Of a DNA stretch of 49,323 nucleotides, positions 33,024 to 40,929 are shown one piece after another (the stretch's first letter is position 1; each line of letters starts with the position of its first letter). The notes beneath the pieces are model-generated. The model did no database searches. It was given only the letters and a program-made list of their open reading frames with translations, and was not told the DNA's origin. The stretch is taken from NCBI GenBank assembly GCA_900553785.1, contig USES01000007.1:1-49323 (forward strand), written 5' to 3'. This DNA is from an uncultured Clostridium sp. GTDB lineage: Bacteria > Bacillota > Clostridia > TANB77 > CAG-465. The translations under genes and the position numbers were made by a program.

Positions 33024-34964
33024 ATGAAAGAGTTAATAGATAGTATTGAAGAATACATAAGAAGGCCATATACAGATTATGCTGTTATGATAAATGGAGA
33101 ATGGGGAAGTGGAAAAACTCATTTCTGGAATAATAAATTGCGTCAAAGAATAGAGGCTATACGAAATAAAGATGGACAACTATATAAAACTATATATATT
33201 TCACTTTATGGTATAAACAGTCTCGAGGAGATAAGCAAAAAGATATTTTTAGAAACAAATCCTCTCATGTCAAAGGCACTTAAGAAGTTTACAGATAGTT
33301 CAGCAGGTAATTATTTGCCTGAATACGTGAAAACAGGAGTAGATATTGCAAACTTGTATGGTGTAATTCAGCCTACAAGTACTCAACAAGACTTTTCTAA
33401 GCTGTTCTCAACATCAGATAAAGTATTATGCTTTGACGACTTGGAAAGAGCTAATATAGACATAGTAGATATATTGGGGTATATAAATAATTTTGTTGAA
33501 CATGATGGTATAAAAACAATACTAATATGTAATGAAAAAGAGCTAGCTATTAAGTTTAAGAATAACAATATAGAGATGAAAACTTTAGTGGCAACAATGT
33601 TACTTTCACAACAAGGCGAATTACAAAAGTATACTGAGGAGTCAGATAAACCATTAGCTTCAATCTTAGATGAAAAAATAAGAAGTATATTCGATAGAAC
33701 AAATGCTTATGAAAGAATAAAAGAAAAGCTTATAGGTGAGTGCTTTGAATATACGCCTGAATATTCGTATATATTAAATGGAATGTTAGTGCGTTACGAA
33801 TATAATCAAGAGTTGTCTAAATTTTTGAAAAAGGAAATAGCTACAATAATTAACGTTTTTAATAAAACTAATACAAAAAATTTAAGGGTATTAAAGCATG
33901 CTTTAAATGATTTTGAAAAAATATATAACATGACTACTTACCAGTATCCTAACGCAAGTAAAGAGTTGATGAAAACACTGCTTATGTTTACTATAGCTAT
34001 AGCTTTCGAAATTAAGGTCGGTGGAAATGTAAAGCAAAGCTTTAGTAATATAAGTAGCAATGAAGAATATAAAACAATACTATATACATCTAATTTAGTA
34101 AATGATGAAACAAGTTATTATATAAAAGAATTTGATACGAGATATTTTTTAAATTATAAATCAGATTATAGATTTTTCAAGTTTGTAGAAATATATGTAA
34201 GAACTAGGATTTTTAACGAAAAAGTTTTCCATGATAACATGGAAGAAGCGTTAACGCAAAAACAGATACAGAAAGAAGGAGAATACGTAAAATTACTTAA
34301 CGGTACCTACTGGAAGTTGTCAGATTTAGATTTTAGTATATTGGTAGATCAAGTACTATTTGATGTAAAAGAGGGAAAAGTTCATACAAGAGACTTTTTA
34401 AAGTTATTTTCAGTATACAAGCATTTATGCGAGATAGGTGTTGTTAGATATTATGTAGAGGAAATTAAAGACAGATTTTTACTAGGATATAAGGTATCAT
34501 TAACTAATGATTTAAATATGAATGTGGAAACACCTGATATGGATGTTACAGATATTAAGGATGATAAATTGCGTGAATTTGCAGAAGAATGTAATAGCTT
34601 AAAATCTAAAATATATGATCAGGTACTAAGAGATAAAGTTGCTGACTTGTTTAAGGCATTAGTTGACAATGTTGATGAGTTTTATAGATTGGTGATAAAT
34701 GAATTTTCAAATGTTCCTATTTTTGATAAATATGAAATGTCTATTTTATATGATAAATTAAAAGTGCTTTCTAACTATGATATGTATAATTTTATAAGTA
34801 TAGTGTCTACAAGATATAACGGAAAAGATGAATTGTTAAACCAAGATAGAAAAAATTTAAATATATTAGCAGACATGATTGACTCAAATGTAAAAGACTT
34901 AGAACCAACAATTAAAACTGCATTACAAAAAAGTTTAGCCGAAGCTATTAGAAACTTAAAATAA
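33024..34964 (+). CDS. KAP-like P-loop NTPase
   Basis: 646 residues. Walker A is INGEWGSGKTHFW (near residues 23-35), Walker B is KVLCFDDLERANIDI, and TILICNEKEL is a sensor-like strand; this order matches the KAP NTPase family of the STAND/AAA-like group. I see no transmembrane insertion, although many KAP proteins have one. The large C-terminal part is helical and unassigned. KAP proteins include phage-exclusion factors such as PifA, so defence is possible. The gene stands alone with its own promoter and terminator between nrdG and spoVT, with base use like its neighbours and no mobile element near. Confidence 0.8.
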   Translation: MKELIDSIEEYIRRPYTDYAVMINGEWGSGKTHFWNNKLRQRIEAIRNKDGQLYKTIYISLYGINSLEEISKKIFLETNPLMSKALKKFTDSSAGNYLPEYVKTGVDIANLYGVIQPTSTQQDFSKLFSTSDKVLCFDDLERANIDIVDILGYINNFVEHDGIKTILICNEKELAIKFKNNNIEMKTLVATMLLSQQGELQKYTEESDKPLASILDEKIRSIFDRTNAYERIKEKLIGECFEYTPEYSYILNGMLVRYEYNQELSKFLKKEIATIINVFNKTNTKNLRVLKHALNDFEKIYNMTTYQYPNASKELMKTLLMFTIAIAFEIKVGGNVKQSFSNISSNEEYKTILYTSNLVNDETSYYIKEFDTRYFLNYKSDYRFFKFVEIYVRTRIFNEKVFHDNMEEALTQKQIQKEGEYVKLLNGTYWKLSDLDFSILVDQVLFDVKEGKVHTRDFLKLFSVYKHLCEIGVVRYYVEEIKDRFLLGYKVSLTNDLNMNVETPDMDVTDIKDDKLREFAEECNSLKSKIYDQVLRDKVADLFKALVDNVDEFYRLVINEFSNVPIFDKYEMSILYDKLKVLSNYDMYNFISIVSTRYNGKDELLNQDRKNLNILADMIDSNVKDLEPTIKTALQKSLAEAIRNLK

Positions 34965-34972
34965 AAACATAT

Positions 34973-35004
34973 TTAGGAATATTTTGTATATTCCTAATTT
35001 TTTT
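34973..35004 (+). terminator. Intrinsic terminator of the KAP-like gene
   Basis: TTAGGAATAT (34973-34982) pairs with ATATTCCTAA (34988-34997), then seven T. Confidence 0.9.
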
Positions 35005-35036
35005 ACTTATAATATTTATGAGATGCGGAGGAGAAA

Positions 35037-35580
35037 ATGAAAGCTACAGGAATTGTTAGAAAAATTGATGAGTTAGGAAGAATTGTAATACCGAAAGAAA
35101 TGCGCAAAACTATGAGAATTAAAGAGGGAGAAGCTTTGGAGATTTACATAGGGAATAGTCGGTGAAGTAATATTAAAAAAATATGATCCTATGTCGGAGA
35201 AAAAAGAACATATCGAAAATTATATTGAATCTTTGTCAGAAGAAACAGGGTTAACAGTTCTTGTGACAGATAATAGAAATATAGTTGTAGCATGTGGTAA
35301 AAATAGTAGGCAGTATAGTGGTAAAGAGGTAAGTAAGGAATTAGAAAGAGTAATTGATAGAAGGAATTTAGTTGTATCAAAGGACGTTGGATTTATTAAG
35401 TTAGTAGAAGAAGATAAAGACTCAGAATTTGTTTCACAAGCTATTGCTCCAATAATATCTGATTCGGATTTAATAGGAAGTATTGTATTGGTTTCTAAAG
35501 ATATCAATAAACAAATAACTCAAAGCGATTTAAAATTATTACAAATAAGTAAAAACTATCTGTCTAAGTTGTTTGAGTAA
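35037..35580 (+). pseudogene. spoVT: spoVT with a +1 frameshift
   Basis: SpoVT is the AbrB-type regulator of forespore genes. ATG 35037 follows GCGGAGGAG and reads MKATGIVRKIDELGRIVIPKE, the standard swapped-hairpin DNA-binding domain, to IYIGNS, then CGG and TGA (35163). Skipping C35160 restores GEVILKKYDPMSEK and the whole C-terminal GAF-like domain to the stop at 35580. The corrected length is 180 residues against 178 in B. subtilis, so one extra base is the only lesion. The 129-residue distal part (from ATG 35191) has no ribosome site. As in ychF, the codon at the break is CGG. Confidence 0.92.
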
Positions 35581-35605
35581 TGTGATATTATATAATAAAT
35601 GTAAA

Positions 35606-35635
35606 AAAAGAATTAAGGTTTTCCTTAATTCTTTT
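35606..35635. terminator. Bidirectional terminator between spoVT and the Lon-like gene
   Basis: AAAAGAATTAAGG (35606-35618) and CCTTAATTCTTTT (35623-35635) with a TTTT loop. The stop codon of the leftward gene lies inside the right arm. Confidence 0.85.
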
Positions 35636-38015
35636 CGTATTTTATACTTTGTATTGCATATTTTTCTAGTTTTTCATAAACTTTTGAGTTAATTGTATTT
35701 GGTTCAAATCCAGTATTTTCTATATATTTTCCAGCTGGTACTCCTGTTAGTATTTCAATTCCTTCGTCTATTGTTGTTACAGGATATATATGGAATATAC
35801 CATCTTTTACAGCTTTTACAATTTCATCATTTAATACAAGATTGTTTATGTTTTGATGGGGAATGATAACACCTTGGCTACCAGTTAATCCTTGCATTTT
35901 ACATACTTCAAAAAATCCTTCTATTTTATCTGAAACACCACCTATTGGTTGGATTTCGCCTTTTTGATTAACTGAACCGGTAACTGCTATTCCTTGATGT
36001 ATCGGAACTCCAGAAAGAGAAGAAAGTATTGCGTATAACTCAGTTGATGATGCACTATCTCCATCTACACCGTTGTATAATTGTTCAAAACATATACTTG
36101 CATTAAAACATAGAGGCAAATTTTGAGCAAATTTTTCTCCGATATATGCAGAGAGAATAAGTACACCTTTTGAGTGTGAGCTACCACTTAATGATATTTC
36201 TCGCTCAATATTAACAATACCAGATTTACCTATGTAAGTATTTGCTGTAATTCTTACCGGTTTACCATAAGACATTCCACCATTGTTTATAATAGTAAGA
36301 CCATTTATCTGTCCTATAGCACTACCAGATGTAGATATCATAACACTGCCTTTTTCCATCATTTCTTTTATGCATTCATCATATTTTGAGAAACGCATTT
36401 TTTTTGCACGAGCGGCATTTGTAACATCATCTTTTGATACACTTTTCTTGTTAGCTTTTTTAGCAACAAAAGATGATTCTATAATTAAGTCTGTAATATC
36501 TGATTGTAACGCTGTGTATTTCTCTTTGTCTCCGGCGAATTTCGTACTAAAAAATAATATTTCTTCAACTGCATCTTTTTTAAATGGAAGCAAAGAGTTC
36601 TTGTTTATAACATAAGCAATATATTCTACAGCATGTTCAGTTGTATTGTTATTTTTTGTTATAGTATCATCAAAATCTGCTTTCATTTTAAATAATCTTG
36701 GAAAGTCCATATCCATTTTAGATAACTGTTGGTAAATAGCCTCATTGCCAAATAATATTATTTGTGCTGTTATTTTAATTGGTTCCGGTTTTAAGCCTAC
36801 CATTGCAACTTGCGATGCCATATCACGAGAGCTGTCTATAGATAATTCACCGTTTCTTAGTACTCTTTTAAAAGCTTCCCATATAGTCATGTTAGTTAAT
36901 AGGTCACGCGCATTTACAAGTAAATAACCACCATTAGCCTTATGAAATACTCCTGGCTTTAACATTGTGTGGTCTGTTTTTAGCGTTCCCATTTGGTTTT
37001 CATATTCTAGCTTTCCAAATAAGTCAAAGTATGTTGGATTAGTGCAAACAACAACAGGAGCATGATTTAAAGTTTCGTTATTTACTAACAAATTTACTCT
37101 GTATTTGTCCCATGGTCTAGATTGCATTTTGACATTAGTCGGAAAGTGAACTCCTTGATTTACTTCAGGTTGTTTTAATTGTTCGATATTTGCAATTACA
37201 TCAGTTTGAACACCATATAAAAAGTTTTGTATTTTTAAGTTCCCTTTATATTTAATTTTGAGGTCATTAAGATTTTTTGAAACTATATAACTAGTTAGGT
37301 TTTTTAACCATTCAGATACTTTAACGGTACATTCTTTATCTATTTGTTCAAGTTGCTTCATTATTTCTAAGGTATCTTGTTGTATTTTTGGAGATTTTTC
37401 TTTAAACTCTTTTTTTACTTCTTCTGGTAATTCACTAAATTGTTTTTCATTTAATACAGTTCCATTGTATATAGGAGAGAAGTATATACCATCATCTGCC
37501 GTACGAATTTTAAAACCTTGAGCAGATGTATATTCATCGAATTTTTTTAGAACGTCATTTTTCATGCTTTGATATTTTGCAGAAATTACTTTTTTCTCTT
37601 TTTGGTAATCTTCAGAAGAAAATGCTCTTAGAACATCGTCTTTAAAAGATGATATAAATTTGTTCATATCTTCTTTAAATTCACGTCCGCCTCCAGCAGG
37701 AAGTTCAAGTGCCACAGGCTCATTTGGCGTTTCAAAGTTATATATATAACAAATATCACTTGCTTGAATTTTTTCTTTTGCAAGAGCATTTACTATGGAT
37801 AAAACATATGGAGTCTTTCCCATGCCCACTTGTCCAGAAACATATAGATTAAATCCTTTGTTTGGTATTTCCATAGCAGAACGTACGGTATTAAGAGCTC
37901 TTTCTTGGCCAATTATTCCGTCATATGTTTTAATTTCATTAGTTGTTTTAAATTCAGGAATATTCTTGAACTCTACTGTTAAATCAGTATATTTTAATTC
38001 TTTAAATTTTTTCAT
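35625..38015 (-). CDS. Lon-like ATP-dependent protease (AAA_32 type)
   Basis: Serine-lysine protease of the Lon superfamily with an unusual AAA domain (the PF13654-like group, often annotated as Lon-related). P-loop VSGQVGMGKTPYVLSI near residues 55-70; long helical insert about 115-290; Walker B region GGYLLVNARDLL; protease domain with catalytic Ser in GVDGDSASSTELYA and Lys in GGVSDKIEGFFE. I start it at ATG 38015 after AAGGGG, giving 796 residues; an earlier ATG at 38054 lies in the promoter. The biological targets are unknown. Confidence 0.92.
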   Translation of the reverse strand: MKKFKELKYTDLTVEFKNIPEFKTTNEIKTYDGIIGQERALNTVRSAMEIPNKGFNLYVSGQVGMGKTPYVLSIVNALAKEKIQASDICYIYNFETPNEPVALELPAGGGREFKEDMNKFISSFKDDVLRAFSSEDYQKEKKVISAKYQSMKNDVLKKFDEYTSAQGFKIRTADDGIYFSPIYNGTVLNEKQFSELPEEVKKEFKEKSPKIQQDTLEIMKQLEQIDKECTVKVSEWLKNLTSYIVSKNLNDLKIKYKGNLKIQNFLYGVQTDVIANIEQLKQPEVNQGVHFPTNVKMQSRPWDKYRVNLLVNNETLNHAPVVVCTNPTYFDLFGKLEYENQMGTLKTDHTMLKPGVFHKANGGYLLVNARDLLTNMTIWEAFKRVLRNGELSIDSSRDMASQVAMVGLKPEPIKITAQIILFGNEAIYQQLSKMDMDFPRLFKMKADFDDTITKNNNTTEHAVEYIAYVINKNSLLPFKKDAVEEILFFSTKFAGDKEKYTALQSDITDLIIESSFVAKKANKKSVSKDDVTNAARAKKMRFSKYDECIKEMMEKGSVMISTSGSAIGQINGLTIINNGGMSYGKPVRITANTYIGKSGIVNIEREISLSGSSHSKGVLILSAYIGEKFAQNLPLCFNASICFEQLYNGVDGDSASSTELYAILSSLSGVPIHQGIAVTGSVNQKGEIQPIGGVSDKIEGFFEVCKMQGLTGSQGVIIPHQNINNLVLNDEIVKAVKDGIFHIYPVTTIDEGIEILTGVPAGKYIENTGFEPNTINSKVYEKLEKYAIQSIKYEKN

Positions 38016-38042
38016 ATGTAACCCCTTAATTTCTATACAATA

Positions 38043-38071
38043 TATATACCTCAAATATTTTAAAATAGCAA
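38043..38071 (-). promoter_or_regulatory. Promoter of the Lon-like gene
   Basis: Leftward TTGCTA (38071-38066), 17 bp, TATATA (38048-38043). Confidence 0.7.
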
Positions 38072-38088
38072 GTGAAAAACAACAAAAA

Positions 38089-38117
38089 TTGACTTTTTGG
38101 TGTAATAGTGGTAAAAT
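38089..38117 (+). promoter_or_regulatory. Promoter of the paired unknown genes
   Basis: TTGACT (38089-38094), 17 bp, TAAAAT (38112-38117), divergent from the Lon-like promoter. Confidence 0.75.
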
Positions 38118-38166
38118 ACAAGAAGGTTATTAAAAAATATCTAATACAATTGTATAGGAGGAAAAA

Positions 38167-38580
38167 ATGAAAGAAGTTGAACTTTTTCTAAAAATGACTC
38201 AAGCAGACAGAGAATGTGCACGGGGATTGCAAAAAAAGTTTAAAAAAATGTATGATTCAGATGGAGGACTGGTTTGTTTAAAAGATATATATTCTGTAAA
38301 ACAGTTTGCTAAACTTAAACGAAGTATATCAGAGAACAAAGAATTTTTGATAAGGAGTTTATTAAACATTACTGATGAACCATTAGTAATGTACCTGAAA
38401 TATAGAAATTATGAGAAAATTTTGAGTGACAACCTTTTTCTAGAGTTCTTATTAAGGGCTTCACTTACAAATAGAATAGATAAAGCTTGCAAAAACGAAA
38501 GTATGCCAGCGTGGCTTTCTGAAAGGATTGCTACTTGCGCTTTGGTTTACGGATTAAATATTACATCTAAGGAGGCATGA
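38167..38580 (+). CDS. Unknown protein, first of a paralogous tandem pair
   Basis: 137 residues, ATG after AGGAGG. Mostly helical and basic, no membrane span. The C-terminal half holds ASLTNRIDKACKNESMPAWL, closely matching QSLTNRVVKACENKKISNDL in the next gene, and the N-terminal halves align loosely, so the two come from a duplication. It uses one in-frame CGG (near 38220) and GC-richer codons than its neighbours. I do not recognise the family. Its stop overlaps the ribosome region of the second gene. Confidence 0.78.
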   Translation: MKEVELFLKMTQADRECARGLQKKFKKMYDSDGGLVCLKDIYSVKQFAKLKRSISENKEFLIRSLLNITDEPLVMYLKYRNYEKILSDNLFLEFLLRASLTNRIDKACKNESMPAWLSERIATCALVYGLNITSKEA

Positions 38581-38585
38581 ATTTC

Positions 38586-39017
38586 ATGATCAATATTGAA
38601 GTTAAGGAAAATGATTACATGGTTGTGAGGCGGACACTTACTAAATTCATGAATGAAAGTTTTGTGATTTCGACACTGGGCATTCCGGTTGTAAGCGAAG
38701 AAAGAATGATACAATTTGTGAAGTTGAAAGAATGTTTGAGAAAAGAAAAAAACAAACAATTCTTGATCGAGAATTTGGTTAACAAGGAAGAAAAAGATCC
38801 GTTCACCAGAGTTTCTCAAGCAGAAGCTTCATATAATGCACTTTCAAGTGATTTCTTTGTAATGTTACTTTCAGGACAATCACTTACAAACCGGGTTGTA
38901 AAAGCGTGTGAAAACAAAAAGATATCAAATGATTTGGTAAATAGATTGAGACAGTGTATATGGGTCTTTTTCTATGTGAGCGACGAGTTTGCTTTAGAAA
39001 CAAATGTAGATAATTAG
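38586..39017 (+). CDS. Unknown protein, second of a paralogous tandem pair
   Basis: I start it at ATG 38586, 10 nt after AAGGAGG; an ATG at 38577 lies only one base from that site. 143 residues, helical and basic. It shares the SLTNR-x2-KAC-x-N motif with the preceding gene and has a similar length and layout. Two in-frame CGG codons occur; the one in SLTNRVVKA aligns with AGA in the paralogue, so CGG is read as Arg here. Codon use is less AT-biased than in the neighbouring core genes, which hints at a different origin. Function unknown. Confidence 0.78.
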   Translation: MINIEVKENDYMVVRRTLTKFMNESFVISTLGIPVVSEERMIQFVKLKECLRKEKNKQFLIENLVNKEEKDPFTRVSQAEASYNALSSDFFVMLLSGQSLTNRVVKACENKKISNDLVNRLRQCIWVFFYVSDEFALETNVDN

Positions 39018-39022
39018 ATACA

Positions 39023-39064
39023 AATAACTACTACTGCAGTTTTGCGGTAGTAGTTATTTTTTTA
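39023..39064. terminator. Bidirectional terminator
   Basis: AATAACTACTAC (39023-39034) and GTAGTAGTTATT (39047-39058), extended inward by TGCA/TGCG, then six T. It serves the paired genes and, leftward, rimI. Confidence 0.85.
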
Positions 39065-39479
39065 CATAAATTAGAGCATCTTCACAAGGAGAAGTATAAT
39101 AGTTATTTCTAGTGGATAGATACTCAAAACCTAATGATTTGTATAGTGCTATAGCAACTGCATTAGATTTCCTTACTTCAAGAAAAATTTCCATATTGCT
39201 ACTATTAGATTGTAAATAATTAAATAAAGATGTGGCTATTTTTTTATGTCTAAATTCCGGGTTTACAGCAATAGATATAATGTCTATATGGTCTATACAT
39301 GAAGAATAAGCTAAATATCCTACAGGACAGTTATCTAGATAACATACAATATACGTAGTTAAATTATTGTTAAAGTCATTTAAAATAATATTTTTACTTA
39401 ATATACTATGTTCAAGACTTTCTTCAATGGTGATTATGTCCTGAGGTTCAGTAGAGATTTTAATATTTTTATTCTCCAT
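39054..39479 (-). CDS. rimI: RimI-type N-acetyltransferase
   Basis: GNAT-family acetyltransferase; the E. coli homologue acetylates the N terminus of ribosomal protein bS18. Motif A is ISIAVNPEFRHKKIATSLFN and motif B is FLEVRKSNAVAIALYKSLGF. ATG 39479 lies inside the end of tsaB (11-bp overlap) after AAAGGA; 141 residues. It is the last gene of tsaE-tsaB-rimI, the usual Firmicute order. Confidence 0.9.
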   Translation of the reverse strand: MENKNIKISTEPQDIITIEESLEHSILSKNIILNDFNNNLTTYIVCYLDNCPVGYLAYSSCIDHIDIISIAVNPEFRHKKIATSLFNYLQSNSSNMEIFLEVRKSNAVAIALYKSLGFEYLSTRNNYYTSPCEDALIYVKK

Positions 39480-40152
39480 ATTTTGTCCTTTCAGCTTCAC
39501 TAGACCTTACATAAGTAGCATCTAAATTTAAATAGTTTGTGAAGTCTTGTGATAGAGTAGCTAAGCGTACTAATTCGTTCATATTTAATGAAGCTAACAT
39601 ACAATCATATTTATCTGAGATATAACTTTTTATATCTAGGGAGTCTGCAATTAGCAATACATTTTTAGCATCTATTTTATTAGTAGAGCAGAAGTTTTCA
39701 ACATCTGTTAATATGTCATCCAAATATTTGTTTTCTGCTAGTATTGTAGATTGTAAATCATCTTCATTTTTTAAAAATATATTAGCATATGCGCGATTGT
39801 GCTTAGCATCTATTAGAGAGACTACAAGTGTGTAGTTTTTAGTATCTACACAATGGGCTAGTAGTTTTAAGCTGTCTATGCAAAATATTTTTGCTCCTGT
39901 TACTTTAGACAAAGCCTTTACAGTTGAGAGCCCAATTCTTATACCAGTAAAAGAGCCAGGACCAGTAGTGCATGCAAGAACGTCTATATCTTTTATAGTT
40001 ATATTGCATTCCTTTAAAGTAGAATCTATTAGTGGAAGTAATTTTTCTGAATGTGTTATTTCATTGTCTATTGAATTTGTTTTAACCTTATCATTTATTG
40101 CAACAGCAACATTTGCTTTTTTTGTTGTTGTGTCAATTGCTAATATATTCAT
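39469..40152 (-). CDS. tsaB: tRNA t6A biosynthesis protein TsaB
   Basis: Non-catalytic partner of TsaD in N6-threonylcarbamoyladenosine synthesis on ANN-decoding tRNAs. N terminus MNILAIDTTTKKANVAV and the family block CTTGPGSFTGIRIGLSTVKAL are clear. 227 residues. Its ATG overlaps the tsaE stop. TsaD itself is not in the window. Confidence 0.94.
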   Translation of the reverse strand: MNILAIDTTTKKANVAVAINDKVKTNSIDNEITHSEKLLPLIDSTLKECNITIKDIDVLACTTGPGSFTGIRIGLSTVKALSKVTGAKIFCIDSLKLLAHCVDTKNYTLVVSLIDAKHNRAYANIFLKNEDDLQSTILAENKYLDDILTDVENFCSTNKIDAKNVLLIADSLDIKSYISDKYDCMLASLNMNELVRLATLSQDFTNYLNLDATYVRSSEAERTKYGE

Positions 40153-40592
40153 TTATTGTCACCCCTGTTTATTGAAATTGTTCGTTTATTTTCATTTTCT
40201 ATATCTTTTTCAATTTTTATATAAATTGTATTTTCAGGTAATATATCTTTAATATTTTCGCCCCATTCTAGTATACATAGACCATTTGAAAAATAGTCAG
40301 TACCTATAGAATCGACAAAATCCATAGAGTCTTGTATTCTGTAAACATCAAAATGGTATATGTTAGAGATTTTATTTATTTCTTTTGGAAGAGTGTATTC
40401 ATTTACTATTGTAAACGTAGGACTACATACCAAGTTTTGTATATTGAAAAACTCTGCAAGGCCATACATAAATTTAGTTTTACCAGCACCAAGTTCACCG
40501 GATAAAACTACTATGTCATTAGGCCTTAGAGTTGAGGCAAATTCTTTTGCAATATTTAATGTTTGATTTTCTGAGTTTGAAGTATATATCAT
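40149..40592 (-). CDS. tsaE: tRNA t6A biosynthesis ATPase TsaE
   Basis: ATPase of the t6A complex. Walker A is SGELGAGKTKF, followed by SPTFTIVNEY and FDVYRI. I start it at ATG 40592 with GGTGA upstream, giving 147 residues, the usual length; a GTG/ATG further upstream at 40637 lies within the promoter. Confidence 0.93.
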   Translation of the reverse strand: MIYTSNSENQTLNIAKEFASTLRPNDIVVLSGELGAGKTKFMYGLAEFFNIQNLVCSPTFTIVNEYTLPKEINKISNIYHFDVYRIQDSMDFVDSIGTDYFSNGLCILEWGENIKDILPENTIYIKIEKDIENENKRTISINRGDNK

Positions 40593-40608
40593 TATTTTCA
40601 CCGTAAAT

Positions 40609-40637
40609 ATTATACAACGAAAAGTGAAAGTTGCCAA
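40609..40637 (-). promoter_or_regulatory. Promoter of tsaE-tsaB-rimI
   Basis: Leftward TTGGCA (40637-40632), 17 bp, TATAAT (40614-40609). Confidence 0.8.
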
Positions 40638-40676
40638 TAGAAATGTAAGGTTTTGTTAACTTTTTTAGATTTAGTG

Positions 40677-40705
40677 TTGTAAATAGTAAAATTTTGGTAT
40701 AAAAT
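40677..40705 (+). promoter_or_regulatory. Promoter of the G9 leader ORF
   Basis: TTGTAA (40677-40682), 17 bp, TAAAAT (40700-40705). A TATAAA two bases upstream is an alternative -10 with 15-bp spacing. Confidence 0.6.
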
Positions 40706-40729
40706 TACAGAAAATAAAGGAGAAAACGA

Positions 40730-40867
40730 ATGAAACTAATGGAAAATAATGTAAACGGGGGGGGGCAAAAAAGCCTTCTAAATAGTTGCTTTCAAGGACA
40801 ATTTATGTTGGCCTATGCTTTGCATGCGTTAAATGTATGTGAAAGTCATAGGCCTTTTTGTATCTAA
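40730..40867 (+). CDS. 45-codon leader ORF containing a G9 tract
   Basis: ATG 40730 follows AAAGGAG with a 7-nt gap. The peptide starts MKLMENNVNGGGQKSLLN and runs to TAA 40865-40867, passing through the terminator hairpin at 40810-40859. Nine consecutive G (40757-40765) lie inside it. With eight G the frame would stop at 40779-40781, and with ten at 40783-40785, both before the hairpin. The 40726-40782 segment resembles part of the decayed gene at 23482-23535. It may be a regulatory leader for the pilin-like gene at 40930 or a chance frame over a relic. Confidence 0.45.
   Translation: MKLMENNVNGGGQKSLLNSCFQGQFMLAYALHALNVCESHRPFCI
40757..40765 (+). repeat. Poly-G tract, nine G
   Basis: Nine G in a row in a genome of about one third G+C. 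The matching relic at 23.5 kb has only four. Such tracts are prone to slipped-strand length change. Confidence 0.85.
40810..40862 (+). terminator. Long terminator hairpin overlapping the leader ORF
   Basis: GGCCTATG (40810-40817) pairs with CATAGGCC (40847-40854), continued by CTTT/AAAG and GCATGC/GTATGT with single-base bulges, then TTTTTGT. It lies between the leader start and the pilin-like gene. Confidence 0.85.
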
Positions 40868-40929
40868 AACAGTTAATATTAGCAAGTTGTTTGATACCTT
40901 TATTTAAAGTAAAGAGGGGAGTATAAAAA

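Noticed and set aside
35191..35580. A separate 129-residue GAF-like protein
   Set aside because: It has no ribosome site, and its frame continues the second half of SpoVT exactly.
40726..40782. c-di-GMP riboswitch upstream of the pilin-like gene
   Set aside because: GGGGCAAAAAAGCC is suggestive, but the paired stems and tetraloop-receptor of the GEMM fold are not present; similarity to the decayed gene at 23.5 kb explains the block better.
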